Assembly (NCBI RefSeq): GCF_029589435.1
Contig: NZ_JARRAG010000001.1
Coordinates: forward strand, 1,540,808 to 1,604,807
DNA from: Paludisphaera mucosa
GTDB lineage: Bacteria > Planctomycetota > Planctomycetia > Isosphaerales > Isosphaeraceae
Length of the DNA stretch: 64,000 bases
Reading direction: 5' to 3'
Shown in pieces: positions 17,325 to 26,160 of the stretch (positions within the stretch are counted from its first letter, which is position 1; each line of letters begins with the position of its first letter). Both the position numbers and the translations under genes were made by a program. The notes beneath the pieces were generated by a model, which was not told the origin of the DNA, ran no database searches, and saw only the letters and a list, made by a program, of their open reading frames with translations.

Positions 17325-19244
17325 TCACCATTCCGACTCGATCGCGAACTCCCAGTGCTGGAAGAGGGTTTCCAGCTTCTCCTTCAGCTCGACGTGGCGG
17401 TCCTGCACGCGCACCGCCGTGCCCGGGTCGCGCCAGGTGGCCGGCTGGCCCAGCTTGTCCTCAAGATCGGCGACCTCGGCCTCGGTCTGGGCGATCTCCT
17501 TCTCCAGCTCGACCGCCGGCCGGTAGGAGAACTTCTTCTTGTTCTTCGACTTGCCGTTGGCGGCGGCCGGCGCGGGCCGCGGAGTCGGCGGCGGGGGCGG
17601 GGCGGCCGCCGCGGGCTTGGCCTTCTCGGCCTCCTTGCCCCGCTGCATGAGGGCCTGATAAGCCTCGTAGTCGCCCTCGATCACCTTCACCTTGCCGTCG
17701 GCCACGACGAGGATCCGATCCGCCACCTTGTTCAGGAAATAACGGTCGTGGCTGACCACCAGGACCGTTCCCTCGAAATCGCGGATCGAGCGTTCGAGGG
17801 CGTCGCACGACCAGATGTCGAGGTGGTTCGTCGGCTCGTCCATGACGAGCAGGTTCGCGCCGGTCGCGCACAGGCGGGCGAGCGCGGCCTTGGCCTTCTC
17901 GCCGCCCGAGAGCTTGCCGACCTTGCGGAAGGCCTGATCGCCGGTGAGGCCGAAACGGGCCAGGAGCGACCGGACGTCGCCCTCGACCCAGTCGGTGTCG
18001 TCTTCCGGCCAGACCGCGCGGATGACCGTCGTGTCGTAATCCAGCGACTGCAGCCCTTGGTCGTGATAGCCGACCGAGACGCGGTGGCCGAGCTTGACCT
18101 CGCCCGAGTCGGGCAGCTCGCGGCCGATCAAGGTCTTCAAAAGCGTCGTCTTGCCGGCGCCGTTGGGCCCGATGACGCCCACGCACTGGCCACGCTCGAC
18201 CGACAGGTTGAGGCCCGAGAACAGGGGCTTGTCGTAAGCCTTGGACAGCTCGCGGGCCTGGATGACGATGTCGCCCGAGCGGTCGACCTCCTCGAATTTC
18301 ATCACCGGGCCGACGATGTCGCGGATGGTCTCGACCTTCTCGGCCTGGAGCTTGTCGAGCTTCCGCTCGCGGTCGTGGGCCTGCTTGGCGCGCTGGCCCG
18401 CCCCGTATTTGCGGATGTAGGCTTCGAGCTTCTCGGTCTTCTCCTCGAATCGCTCGGCCTGGCGTTCGAGGACCTTGGCCCGCTCGGCCCGCAGGTTCCA
18501 GTACTGCGTGTAGTTGCCCGGATAGCTCTCGAGCGTACCCTCGTTCAGCTCCCAGATCTTGGTGACGATCTTGTCGAGGAAGTACCGGTCGTGGCTGACC
18601 ACGATCATCGCGACGGGCTGGCGCGAGAGGTAGTTCTCGAGCCACTCGGTGGTTTCGATGTCGAGGTGGTTAGACGGCTCGTCCAGGAGCATCAGGTCGG
18701 GGCTCTCCAGCAATAGCTTGGCGAGCATGAGCCGCGATTGCTGGCCGCCGGAGAAGGTCAATGCGGGCCGATCGTGGTCGGCCGCTACGAATCCCAGGCC
18801 CGAGAGGATCTCCTCGACCCGGTAGTCGACGTCGTAGGCGTCCTGGTGGATGATCTGCTCGTGGATCTGGTCGTAGCGGAGGCCGGCCCGCTGGCGGTCG
18901 GCCTCGTCCTCGGCCTCGGCCATCTCCTGGGCGGCCTCTTCCAGTTCGCGCTGGAGGTCCAGCAGCGAGGCCAGGCCCTGGCGTGCGACGTCCATCAAGG
19001 TCTGATCCGGGGCGAAATCGGGCTGCTGGCGGAGCAGGCTGACCCGGACGCCCGCCCGAGTGTGGACCTGGCCGTACTCCGGCTGCTCGGTGCGGTCGAG
19101 CAACTTCATGAGCGTCGTCTTGCCCGCGCCGTTGGGGCCGACCAGGCCGATGCGCTCGCCCGCGCGGACCTCGAACGCGAGGTCGGTGAAGATCGGGTCG
19201 CCGGCGTACTGTCGACCCAGGCCCTGGGCGGAGATCAGGATCAT
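17325..19244 (-). CDS. ABC-F family ATPase (Uup-like)
   Basis: This 639-residue soluble protein has two ABC ATPase domains and no membrane domain. Walker A motifs are GPNGAGKT (36-43) and again GPNGAGKTT in the second domain. Signature motifs are FSGGQQSRLMLAKL and LSGGEKAKAALARL. The linker has the long charged helix with RAKQAHDRERKLDKL typical of ABC-F proteins. The C-terminal 70 residues form a coiled coil (LEKEIAQTEAEVADLEDKL) as in Uup. ABC-F proteins act on ribosomes, or for Uup on DNA or ribosome intermediates. I start at MILISAQGLGRQY, the normal family start; 41 upstream codons look like noncoding sequence. Confidence 0.9.
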   Translation of the reverse strand: MILISAQGLGRQYAGDPIFTDLAFEVRAGERIGLVGPNGAGKTTLMKLLDRTEQPEYGQVHTRAGVRVSLLRQQPDFAPDQTLMDVARQGLASLLDLQRELEEAAQEMAEAEDEADRQRAGLRYDQIHEQIIHQDAYDVDYRVEEILSGLGFVAADHDRPALTFSGGQQSRLMLAKLLLESPDLMLLDEPSNHLDIETTEWLENYLSRQPVAMIVVSHDRYFLDKIVTKIWELNEGTLESYPGNYTQYWNLRAERAKVLERQAERFEEKTEKLEAYIRKYGAGQRAKQAHDRERKLDKLQAEKVETIRDIVGPVMKFEEVDRSGDIVIQARELSKAYDKPLFSGLNLSVERGQCVGVIGPNGAGKTTLLKTLIGRELPDSGEVKLGHRVSVGYHDQGLQSLDYDTTVIRAVWPEDDTDWVEGDVRSLLARFGLTGDQAFRKVGKLSGGEKAKAALARLCATGANLLVMDEPTNHLDIWSCDALERSIRDFEGTVLVVSHDRYFLNKVADRILVVADGKVKVIEGDYEAYQALMQRGKEAEKAKPAAAAPPPPPTPRPAPAAANGKSKNKKKFSYRPAVELEKEIAQTEAEVADLEDKLGQPATWRDPGTAVRVQDRHVELKEKLETLFQHWEFAIESEW

Positions 19245-19622
19245 GTCATCGATCGTGTGGGAGGAACGCCGCGAGACCCCGTTCAGGGCGTCGGCGGGCC
19301 GGCGCGGGGGGCCGGCGTCGAGAGGGTCGCCGCCGAGACGATTCGGCTCCGCGACAGGCTCGATCATACCCCGGCGACGGCCGAGATGACCAGTCGGAAC
19401 GCGGGCCGGAGCCGGGACGCGGAGCGGGCTCCCCCTGGCGTCGGCGGGGTGAGCCGTTTACGATGACCATCGATCTTCGACGCCGGCCAAAAGGCCCGCG
19501 CCGCGATCGCTCCCACGTCGTCGTCCCGTCGCGAAGATGCGGGCGCGACGCGACCGGCCGCTCGGCCGGTCCCATTCGCACCGGGCCCGGACGACCGGGC
19601 CGATTCGCTGCAGACCCCCGCC
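19245..19622. promoter_or_regulatory. Divergent intergenic region upstream of the nuo operon with two tandem GC hairpins
   Basis: This 378-base space separates the ABC-F gene (minus) from nuoBCD (plus). Two hairpins stand in a row near the nuo start: GACCGGCCG (19552-19560) with CGGCCGGTC (19563-19571), and GGCCCGG (19584-19590) with CCGGGCC (19595-19601) around ACGA. The second ends 21 bases before the nuoBCD ATG, which has no Shine-Dalgarno sequence. I found no convincing -35/-10 pair here. The hairpins may set translation or transcript stability. Confidence 0.4.
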
Positions 19623-22178
19623 ATGACGAATTCGCCCATCGTCCGCCCCGAGTGGACGTCGACCATCGATCCGATCCTCCAGAAAGAGCTGGAGCGTTAC
19701 GTCCTCGTGACCAACTGGGACGGCCTGCTGGGGATGGTCGACACGGTCTACAACTGGGGCCGGCGTTCGAGCCTCTGGCCGCTGGGCTTCGGCCTGGCCT
19801 GCTGCGCCATCGAGATGATCTGCACGGCGTCGAGCCGATTCGACCTCGCCCGGTTCGGCGCCGAGGTCTTCCGGGGCTCGCCCCGCCAGGCCGACCTGAT
19901 GATCGTCTCGGGGACCGTCACCAAGACGATGATGCCCCAGATCGTCCGGCTCTACGACCAGATGCCCGAGCCCAAATACGTCATGGCGATGGGCGCTTGC
20001 GCCTCGGGCGGGGGCCCGTTCAAGGAGGGGTACAACGTCGTCTCGGGCGTGGACAAGTTCCTGCCCGTCAACGTCTACGTGCCGGGCTGCCCGCCGACGC
20101 CCCAGGCGCTCATCAACGGCATCATCGCCCTCCAGAAGAAGATCGACGGCGAGACCATCGTCCAGGCGCCCTGGTATCGCGGCGACGTCGAGCGCGACAT
20201 GCCGATCCCGGCTCTGGGGCCGGACCTCGTCGACCTCCGGACCGTCGAGCTGGCGGCCGAACGCACCGCCCAGGGTCTGATGGAGAAGCGTGAGGCGGGG
20301 CTCCCCAAACCCTCGAAAATCCCCGCCCTCCGAGGCGGCGTCGGAGTCGCGGAACCCGCCCCCGCACCCGGCGCCAAGCCTGCCAAGAAGGTCAAACAGG
20401 CGATCGCCCGGCCCAGCGCCGTCTGGCTCGGCGACGGCCTGCTGGCCGAGTTGGCCGATCGCCTGAACGCCGAGATCGGCGCGGGGACGGCCGAGATCGT
20501 CCAGGCCGGCCTTCTGATCCCGGCCGACAGGATCGTTGCCGCGGCCCTTTTCCTTCGCGACCGGAACGCCATCCGCTTCGACTACTTGGTGAGCCTCCAA
20601 AGCGTCCATTACGAGGACTGCATCGAGGTCAACTACCACCTCGACTGCACGGGCAGGCCCGGCTCGCTGGTCCTGCTCCGCGTCCGCATCGCCGAGGCCG
20701 AGGGGGTTGGCGAGGTCCCCTCGCTCTACCAGGTCTACCGCGGGGCCGACTTCCAGGAGCGGGAAGTCTACGACATGATGGGCGTCCGGTTCGCCGGCCA
20801 CCCCGAGCTGAAGCGGATCCTGATGTGGGACGGCTTCGCCTACTACCCGCTCCGAAAAGACTACCTGGAGCCGTATTACGAGGCTCCCACGAAGGTCTTC
20901 CCCAGCCGCGTCGACGAGGGTTTCGGCCGACATTTCCGGTCCGAGGAGATCAACCCCCACGGCACGAACTTCAAGGTCCCGCAAGCCTTCACGGACTGGG
21001 CGAGCCTGTCGAGTAGCTACGATCCCAAGGGCGAGGCCGTCCCGCCGGGGGGCGTGCAGGTCGAGGAGTTGGAGTCCGACCAGTTCGTCGTCAGCATGGG
21101 CCCGCAGCATCCCAGCACCCACGGCGTCTTCCGGATGAACGTCCGGGTCGACGGCGAGACGATCGTCGGCCTCAAGCCGGTGATGGGCTACCTGCATCGG
21201 AACCACGAGAAGATCGGCGAGCGGAACACGTTCCTGATGAACATGCCGTTCACCGACCGGCTCGACTACTTGACCAGCATGGGCAACAACTTCGGCTACG
21301 CCCTGGCCGTCGAACAGCTCATGGGCGACGAGGCGAAGCCCCCGGAACGCGCCGAGTACATCCGGGTCATCATGGCCGAGTTGACACGCGTCGCCAGCCA
21401 CATGTGGTCGGTCGGATTCCTGCTCAACGACCTCGGCGCCTTCTTCACCCCGGCGCTCTACGCGATCGAGGAGCGCGAGCTGATCCTCGACCTCTTCGAG
21501 TGGGCCTCCGGCAGCCGGATGATGTGCAACTACTTCCGGTTCGGCGGCCTCGCTGCCGACCTCCCGCCGGGCTGGATCGAGCGCTGTCGGGCGATCGTCG
21601 AGGACCGCATCGACCGCCGGATCGACGAGCTCGATCGCTACCTCTCGGGGAACGAGATCCTCCTGGATCGGACCAAGGGGGTCGGGATCCTGAGCCCGGA
21701 AGACGCCGTGAACTACTCGACGTCCGGACCCGTCCTGCGCGCGTCGAACGTCCCCTATGACGTCCGCCGGGCGGCGCCCTACGGCATCTACGACCGTTTC
21801 GAGTTCGCGATCCCGACGGGTCGCCGGGGCGACCTTTACGATCGGTATTACATCCGCATCCTGGAGATGCGCGAGAGCGTCAAGATCCTCAAGCAGGCGG
21901 TGCGACAGATCCCCGAGGGGCCGATCATGGCCGGCAAGAAGAGCTACCAGATCAAGGTGCCCGCGGGCGAGGCCTACGGCCGCGTCGAGAACCCCAAGGG
22001 CGAGCTGGGGTTCTACGTCGTGTCGGACGGGACCAGCACGGCCTACCGCTATCACGTCCGCAGCCCGAGCTTCATCAACCTGACGGCCCTGGAGCGCATG
22101 TGCCTGGGCCACACGATCGCGGACGTCGTCGGCATCCTGGGCAGCCTCGACATCGTCCTGGGCGAGGTCGATCGGTAG
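19623..22178 (+). CDS. nuoBCD: NADH-quinone oxidoreductase (complex I) subunit B/C/D fusion
   Basis: One 851-residue frame joins three complex I subunits of the peripheral arm. Residues 1 to about 180 are NuoB, with cysteines C60, C61, C126 and C156 for cluster N2 ([22 protein letters not shown]). A Pro/Ala/Lys-rich linker (about 200-270) follows. Residues about 275-425 are NuoC, with [17 protein letters not shown]. Residues about 481-851 are NuoD, with [15 protein letters not shown] near the quinone site and a complete C-terminus. NuoCD fusions are common; a B/C/D fusion is much rarer. It is the first gene of the operon, and nuoI follows 16 bases later. Fusion fixes a 1:1:1 ratio around cluster N2 and the quinone pocket. 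Confidence 0.96.
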   Translation: MTNSPIVRPEWTSTIDPILQKELERYVLVTNWDGLLGMVDTVYNWGRRSSLWPLGFGLACCAIEMICTASSRFDLARFGAEVFRGSPRQADLMIVSGTVTKTMMPQIVRLYDQMPEPKYVMAMGACASGGGPFKEGYNVVSGVDKFLPVNVYVPGCPPTPQALINGIIALQKKIDGETIVQAPWYRGDVERDMPIPALGPDLVDLRTVELAAERTAQGLMEKREAGLPKPSKIPALRGGVGVAEPAPAPGAKPAKKVKQAIARPSAVWLGDGLLAELADRLNAEIGAGTAEIVQAGLLIPADRIVAAALFLRDRNAIRFDYLVSLQSVHYEDCIEVNYHLDCTGRPGSLVLLRVRIAEAEGVGEVPSLYQVYRGADFQEREVYDMMGVRFAGHPELKRILMWDGFAYYPLRKDYLEPYYEAPTKVFPSRVDEGFGRHFRSEEINPHGTNFKVPQAFTDWASLSSSYDPKGEAVPPGGVQVEELESDQFVVSMGPQHPSTHGVFRMNVRVDGETIVGLKPVMGYLHRNHEKIGERNTFLMNMPFTDRLDYLTSMGNNFGYALAVEQLMGDEAKPPERAEYIRVIMAELTRVASHMWSVGFLLNDLGAFFTPALYAIEERELILDLFEWASGSRMMCNYFRFGGLAADLPPGWIERCRAIVEDRIDRRIDELDRYLSGNEILLDRTKGVGILSPEDAVNYSTSGPVLRASNVPYDVRRAAPYGIYDRFEFAIPTGRRGDLYDRYYIRILEMRESVKILKQAVRQIPEGPIMAGKKSYQIKVPAGEAYGRVENPKGELGFYVVSDGTSTAYRYHVRSPSFINLTALERMCLGHTIADVVGILGSLDIVLGEVDR

Positions 22179-22194
22179 GGAAGGGCGGAGTTCC

Positions 22195-22899
22195 ATGTCC
22201 ATAGGTCAAGGGGTGCTCCGGGGCCACTGGGTCACCCTCAGTCGATTCATACTCACGTTCACGAGGGACTTCCGCGACGGCTTCGCCTTCAAGCGTCGGG
22301 CGGGCGGGAGCCTGCTCGTCGACTTCTTCCAGGCCCCGGCGCGGGGCGAGGAGAGGGTCGTCCGACAGGACGCGGCGACCGACGGCCTGTTCACCGTCGA
22401 GTATCCGGAGGAGCGTCTCCCCGTCTACGAGCGGTTCCGGATGCTGCCCGTACTCGTGTACGACGACGAGGACGGCAACGTCCGCTGCACGTCGTGCAAC
22501 ATCTGCGCGAAGGTCTGCCCGCCCCAGTGCATCTGGATGTCGCAGGCGAAGAGCCCCAAGGGGACCGTCGTCCCGCTCCCCGAGGACTTTTTCATCGACA
22601 TGGACGTCTGCATGAACTGCGGCCTGTGCGCCGAGTATTGCCCGTTCGACGCGATCAAGATGGATCAGAATTTCGAGCTGGCCAACTACGAGCGGCATCA
22701 GACCCACATTTTCAGCCTCCAGGACCTCCTCGTCTCGAGCGCCTATTACTCCAAGACGCATCCCGAAGCGTGGTCCGGGGCCGAGGAGACGGCCGAGCGC
22801 GCCAAGGTCGCGAAGAAGAAGGACCAGCGGCTGCAGAAGGCCCTCGGAGGCGTCGCCAGGACGGCGGCCAAGGCGTCCCCGCAAGCCGTCGAGGCGTGA
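22195..22899 (+). CDS. nuoI: NADH-quinone oxidoreductase subunit I
   Basis: This 234-residue ferredoxin-like subunit carries clusters N6a and N6b of the peripheral arm. The first cluster motif has C98, C101, C104 and C108 (CTSCNICAKVC), and the second C139, C142, C145 and C149 (CMNCGLCAEYC). Both are intact. The N-terminal 90 residues are longer than in many NuoI proteins, and the C-terminus has a Lys/Ala-rich extension (KVAKKKDQRLQKAL). The ATG at 22195 lies 16 bases after nuoBCD. It passes electrons toward NuoB cluster N2. Confidence 0.95.
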   Translation: MSIGQGVLRGHWVTLSRFILTFTRDFRDGFAFKRRAGGSLLVDFFQAPARGEERVVRQDAATDGLFTVEYPEERLPVYERFRMLPVLVYDDEDGNVRCTSCNICAKVCPPQCIWMSQAKSPKGTVVPLPEDFFIDMDVCMNCGLCAEYCPFDAIKMDQNFELANYERHQTHIFSLQDLLVSSAYYSKTHPEAWSGAEETAERAKVAKKKDQRLQKALGGVARTAAKASPQAVEA

Positions 22900-22921
22900 C
22901 CGATCGACGCGCGGGAGGGCC

Positions 22922-22950
22922 TTGTCGCGACGAGTCCTCTCCCTTAAGAT
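22922..22950 (+). promoter_or_regulatory. Internal promoter in the nuo operon
   Basis: TTGTCG (22922-22927) and TAAGAT (22945-22950) are 17 bases apart, in the 166-base gap between nuoI and the 89-residue protein gene. Transcription would start near 22957. It could drive the membrane-arm genes apart from nuoBCD and nuoI. Confidence 0.42.
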
Positions 22951-23065
22951 CAGGCGACGGGCGCATCACGAGGCCCCGTCACGTCGGCATCGCGGGGGCC
23001 GGCCGATTCCTCGCACCCGCACCTCCCTCCGCGGCGCGAGCCGCCATCGCAAGCGACATCCCGAC

Positions 23066-23335
23066 ATGATCCCCATCCGCACCCCCAAGTACACGCCCGG
23101 CGCGTCGGTCCGCGTGGTCCAGTTCGTCCGGGTCGGCCATCGCCGCTGGAAGACGCAGTTCGAAGGGGTCGTCGAGCGCGAAGGCCGCCGCCCCGTCGGC
23201 GGCATCGAGATGGGTGGCAAGGCGTCGGCCTGCCATCAGGGGACCCTCCAAATCCGCCGGGCCGACGGCGAGATCACCGTCGTCGCCCTCGACGAGAACA
23301 CTGAAGTCGACGTGCTCTCCCCGGGCGCCGTCTGA
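23066..23335 (+). CDS. Unrecognised 89-residue protein inside the nuo operon
   Basis: I do not recognise this protein. From ATG 23066 it reads MIPIRTPKYTPGASVRVVQF, then a compact run with VGHRRWKTQFEGVVEREGRR and VVALDENTEVDVL at the end. The alternation of short charged and hydrophobic stretches suggests a small beta-barrel, SH3-like or OB-like. The sequence is free of membrane segments and cysteine clusters (one Cys). It lies between nuoI and nuoA, 37 bases before the nuoA ATG, with an internal promoter upstream. Its position suggests a role in complex I assembly or regulation, but that is inference only. An upstream in-frame extension is Arg-rich and looks noncoding. Confidence 0.7.
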   Translation: MIPIRTPKYTPGASVRVVQFVRVGHRRWKTQFEGVVEREGRRPVGGIEMGGKASACHQGTLQIRRADGEITVVALDENTEVDVLSPGAV

Positions 23336-23372
23336 GCGGAAGTCCGTGATCGGGCGAAAGGTCGCGTCGAGC

Positions 23373-23732
23373 ATGGTCGCCACCAACTACGTCTTCGTCG
23401 GGCTCCTGCTGCTGGTTGCGACCGGGTTCGCGACGGCCCCGCTGGCGATCGTCGCCCTGGTCGCGCCGCGTAAGCGGTCGTTGACCAAGGCGGACACGTA
23501 CGAGTGCGGCGTGCGGACGCACGGCGAGACCTGGGTCCGCTTTCGGATCCAGTATTACATCTACGCCATCATGTTCGTCGTCTTCGACGTAGAGACGGTG
23601 TTCCTATACCCCTGGGCGGTCGCATACGGGTCGCTGGGCCCGTTCGCCCTGGTGGAGATGGCGGTCTTCCTCGCCCTGCTGTTCGCGGGCCTGGCTTACG
23701 CCTGGGCCAAGGGCGCGCTTCGCTGGGTCTGA
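23373..23732 (+). CDS. nuoA: NADH-quinone oxidoreductase subunit A
   Basis: This is a 119-residue membrane subunit with three helices, the usual size. The conserved loop TYECGVRTHGETWVRFRIQY contains the Cys that reports the quinone-site conformation in complex I, and helix 2 has the acidic FDVETVFLYPWA. ATG 23373 fits the family N-terminus; GTG 23346 is an alternative. In most bacteria nuoA is the first gene of the operon, but here it stands third, after nuoI and a small gene. It contacts NuoH and NuoB/D near the quinone cavity. Confidence 0.93.
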   Translation: MVATNYVFVGLLLLVATGFATAPLAIVALVAPRKRSLTKADTYECGVRTHGETWVRFRIQYYIYAIMFVVFDVETVFLYPWAVAYGSLGPFALVEMAVFLALLFAGLAYAWAKGALRWV

Positions 23733-23792
23733 GCCGCGCGGATCGCGCGAGGGGTCGCCGTCGACGAGGACGGCAGGAAAGGAAGGGCGGGC

Positions 23793-25049
23793 GTGGACGT
23801 CGGGAAGCTCGGGGACGGGACGGCCTTGATCGCCCAGTCGCATCGCGTCGACCTGAGCCTGAGTACCGCATTGATCTGGACGGCCTGGCTGCTGATCGGC
23901 TTCGTCGCGGTCTTCCCGGGAATCGTGGCCTACATGGTCTGGCTCGAGCGCAAGGTCGCCGCGCGGTTCCAGGACCGGATCGGCCCCAATCGCGTCGGCC
24001 CGCTGGGCCTCCTGCAGCCGATCGCCGACGCCATCAAGCTGATCATCAAGGAGAGCCTAGTCCCGCGATCGGCCGACAAGGTCGTCCACCTACTGGCTCC
24101 CGTCATGGTCCTGGTCTCGGCTTTCCTCACGCTGGCGGTCGTCCCCTTCGCGGTCGGGCTCGTCCCCATCGACCCGCCCTCGGCCCTGATATACCTGATC
24201 GCGGTTTCGAGCATCAGCCCGCTGGGCCTCTTCCTGGCCGGCTGGTCGAGTCGCAACAAGTACTCGCTCCTGGGAGCGATGCGGTCGGTCGCCCAGCTCG
24301 TCTCGTACGAGATCCCGCAGGTGCTGTCCACCATCCCGATCGTGCTCTGGGCGGGGAGTCTGAGTCTCGTCTCGATCTTCGACCATCAGACGAGGTTCGG
24401 CTGGAACGCCTTCAATCCGCCCGGCCTGCTGGCCTTGATGATCTACTTCATCGCGAGCCTCGCCGAGGTCAACCGCGCGCCGTTCGACCTGCCCGAGGCC
24501 GAGTCGGAGATCGTCGCCGGCTACCACACCGAGTATTCGGGCATGCGCTTCGGGCTCTTCTTCCTGGCCGAATACCTGAGCCTCTTCTCCATCAGCTGCG
24601 TGGGGACCGTTCTCTTCCTGGGGGGCGGGACGCCCTTGCCGTTCTCCTCGTTCCCGGTGAATCTCCTCACCGGTTCGGTCGCCTCGTACCTGTTCGTCGA
24701 CGCGATCCTCCTGGCCGTGTTCCTGCTCAAGGTCCTGATGTTCATCACCACGATGTTCTGGGTGCGGGCGACCTTGCCGCGGCTCCGGATCGACCGGCTG
24801 ATGAACTTCGCATGGAAATACCTCGTCCCGCTCAGCGTTCTCAACGTCGTGTTCGCGGCCGTCTGGTATGAGCTGGTCGTGCGTCCCGGCGGGCCGACTG
24901 CGACGAACTGGGCGCTGGGGATGACGGCGACCGGCGTGCTCGTGGTCGCCGCCGTGCAACTCGTCTTCTGGTCGAATCGCAGGCTCGCCGCCGCCGGCCC
25001 GATCGACGCCGACTGGCCGAAACTCGGCGCGGCCGAAGCCGCCCGCTGA
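23793..25049 (+). CDS. nuoH: NADH-quinone oxidoreductase subunit H
   Basis: This 418-residue membrane subunit forms the floor of the quinone chamber. Typical segments are LERKVAARFQDRIGPNRVGP, QLVSYEIPQVLS, RAPFDLPEAESEIVAGYHTE and EYSGMRFGLFFLAEY, carrying the conserved acidic residues of the E-channel. A GTG start at 23793 follows the purine-rich GGAAAGGAAGGGCGGGC. It has eight to nine helices and is somewhat longer than E. coli NuoH (325) because of extra N- and C-terminal residues. nuoJ follows after 29 bases; no nuoG lies upstream. Confidence 0.95.
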   Translation: MDVGKLGDGTALIAQSHRVDLSLSTALIWTAWLLIGFVAVFPGIVAYMVWLERKVAARFQDRIGPNRVGPLGLLQPIADAIKLIIKESLVPRSADKVVHLLAPVMVLVSAFLTLAVVPFAVGLVPIDPPSALIYLIAVSSISPLGLFLAGWSSRNKYSLLGAMRSVAQLVSYEIPQVLSTIPIVLWAGSLSLVSIFDHQTRFGWNAFNPPGLLALMIYFIASLAEVNRAPFDLPEAESEIVAGYHTEYSGMRFGLFFLAEYLSLFSISCVGTVLFLGGGTPLPFSSFPVNLLTGSVASYLFVDAILLAVFLLKVLMFITTMFWVRATLPRLRIDRLMNFAWKYLVPLSVLNVVFAAVWYELVVRPGGPTATNWALGMTATGVLVVAAVQLVFWSNRRLAAAGPIDADWPKLGAAEAAR

Positions 25050-25078
25050 AGTGGAATTCGTCGCGGCGAAATCGCCGC

Positions 25079-25735
25079 ATGGGAGTCGCCGTCGTGGCCC
25101 GGATCCTGTTTCTGGCGATCGCCGCCCTGGGACTTCTCGCCGCGCTGGGGACGGTCCTCTCCCGCAACCTGGTCCACGCCGCGATCCACCTGGTCGGCTT
25201 CTTCCTGTGCGTCGCCGGCCTCTTCGTGATGCTCGAAGCCGAGTTCCTGGCCGCCGTGCAGGTGCTGGTCTACGTCGGCGCCGTGGCGATCCTGCTGATG
25301 TTCGGGATCATGCTCACGCGGAACACGAGGGGCGACGACGCGAGCAGCCTCTCGGGCCCCTGGCGGACGCCGGGACTGCTGGCCGGCCTTTGCGTCTTCG
25401 CCGTACTCGTCTTCGGGATCAACAACGCCGTCTCGCCGGCGGGGAAGGGCCTCTGGGTCGAGACCACCACTCGACCGGCCCTCGTCCCGCGAGACGATGA
25501 ACCGGCCTGGGAATCAGAGCGGCGACGGGCGATCGACGACATGGCGCGGGTGGTGGGCGTGGAATTCATGACCCGCTATGCGATGGCGTTCGAGCTGGCC
25601 GGCTTGTTGCTCACGGCCGCCCTCGTCGGCGCCGTGGCCCTGGCTCATCGCGACGAGCATCCGTCGGCGAGCGGCTCGGAGGACGATTCTCGCGAGGAGA
25701 CCGTCGAGGAACCCGTCGGTTCGGCCCCTTCGTGA
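25079..25735 (+). CDS. nuoJ: NADH-quinone oxidoreductase subunit J
   Basis: This is a 218-residue membrane subunit of complex I. The helix 3 region LAAVQVLVYVGAVAILLMFGIML is the family signature and includes the pi-bulge stretch implicated in coupling. The C-terminal 30 residues (after the last helix) are acidic and variable, as is usual. The ATG at 25079 has a weak ribosome-binding site, perhaps because of translational coupling to nuoH. The order H-J-K lacks nuoI between H and J, since nuoI moved to the front of the operon. Confidence 0.93.
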   Translation: MGVAVVARILFLAIAALGLLAALGTVLSRNLVHAAIHLVGFFLCVAGLFVMLEAEFLAAVQVLVYVGAVAILLMFGIMLTRNTRGDDASSLSGPWRTPGLLAGLCVFAVLVFGINNAVSPAGKGLWVETTTRPALVPRDDEPAWESERRRAIDDMARVVGVEFMTRYAMAFELAGLLLTAALVGAVALAHRDEHPSASGSEDDSREETVEEPVGSAPS

Positions 25736-25796
25736 GCGTGAAGCGATCCGTCCGAATCCATTACGACGAAGCCTGTGAGACGACCCTGAAGGCGAC

Positions 25797-26126
25797 ATGG
25801 CGAACGACATCCCCCTGAGCTGGTTCCTCTATTTCGCGGCGGCCGCTTTCGCGACCGGGCTGGTCGGCGTGCTGCTGCGCCGCAATGCGATCGCCGTGCT
25901 GATGGCGATCGAGATCATGCTGAACGCCGCGAACGTCAACCTCGTGGCCTTCTGGCGCTACGGCACGCCCGCCGCCGGCTCGGGCCCCTTGCCCGGGGTG
26001 ATCATCGCCCTGCTCGTCATCACCATCGCCGCCGCCGAGGTGGCCGTCGGACTCGGCCTCATCTTGCTCTGCTATCGCCGCTGGCGGGCGGTGGACGTCG
26101 ACCGCTACGACTCGATGTCGGGCTGA
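25797..26126 (+). CDS. nuoK: NADH-quinone oxidoreductase subunit K
   Basis: This is a 109-residue, three-helix subunit homologous to MrpC. Conserved acidic residues appear in NAIAVLMAIEIMLNAANVN (the Glu of helix 2) and AAAEVAVGLGLILLCYRR (the Glu of helix 3), both part of the proton path. Normal length is about 100. The next gene is nuoN, 34 bases downstream; in the standard operon nuoL and nuoM stand between K and N, and they are absent here. Confidence 0.95.
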   Translation: MANDIPLSWFLYFAAAAFATGLVGVLLRRNAIAVLMAIEIMLNAANVNLVAFWRYGTPAAGSGPLPGVIIALLVITIAAAEVAVGLGLILLCYRRWRAVDVDRYDSMSG

Positions 26127-26160
26127 AGCGACCCGCCCCCTGGACGCTCGAAGGACGACC

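Noticed and set aside
19458-22202. A 914-codon minus-strand frame opposite nuoBCD
   Set aside because: It is a mirror of the GC-rich nuoBCD codons, with low-complexity charged composition; nuoBCD motifs are unambiguous.
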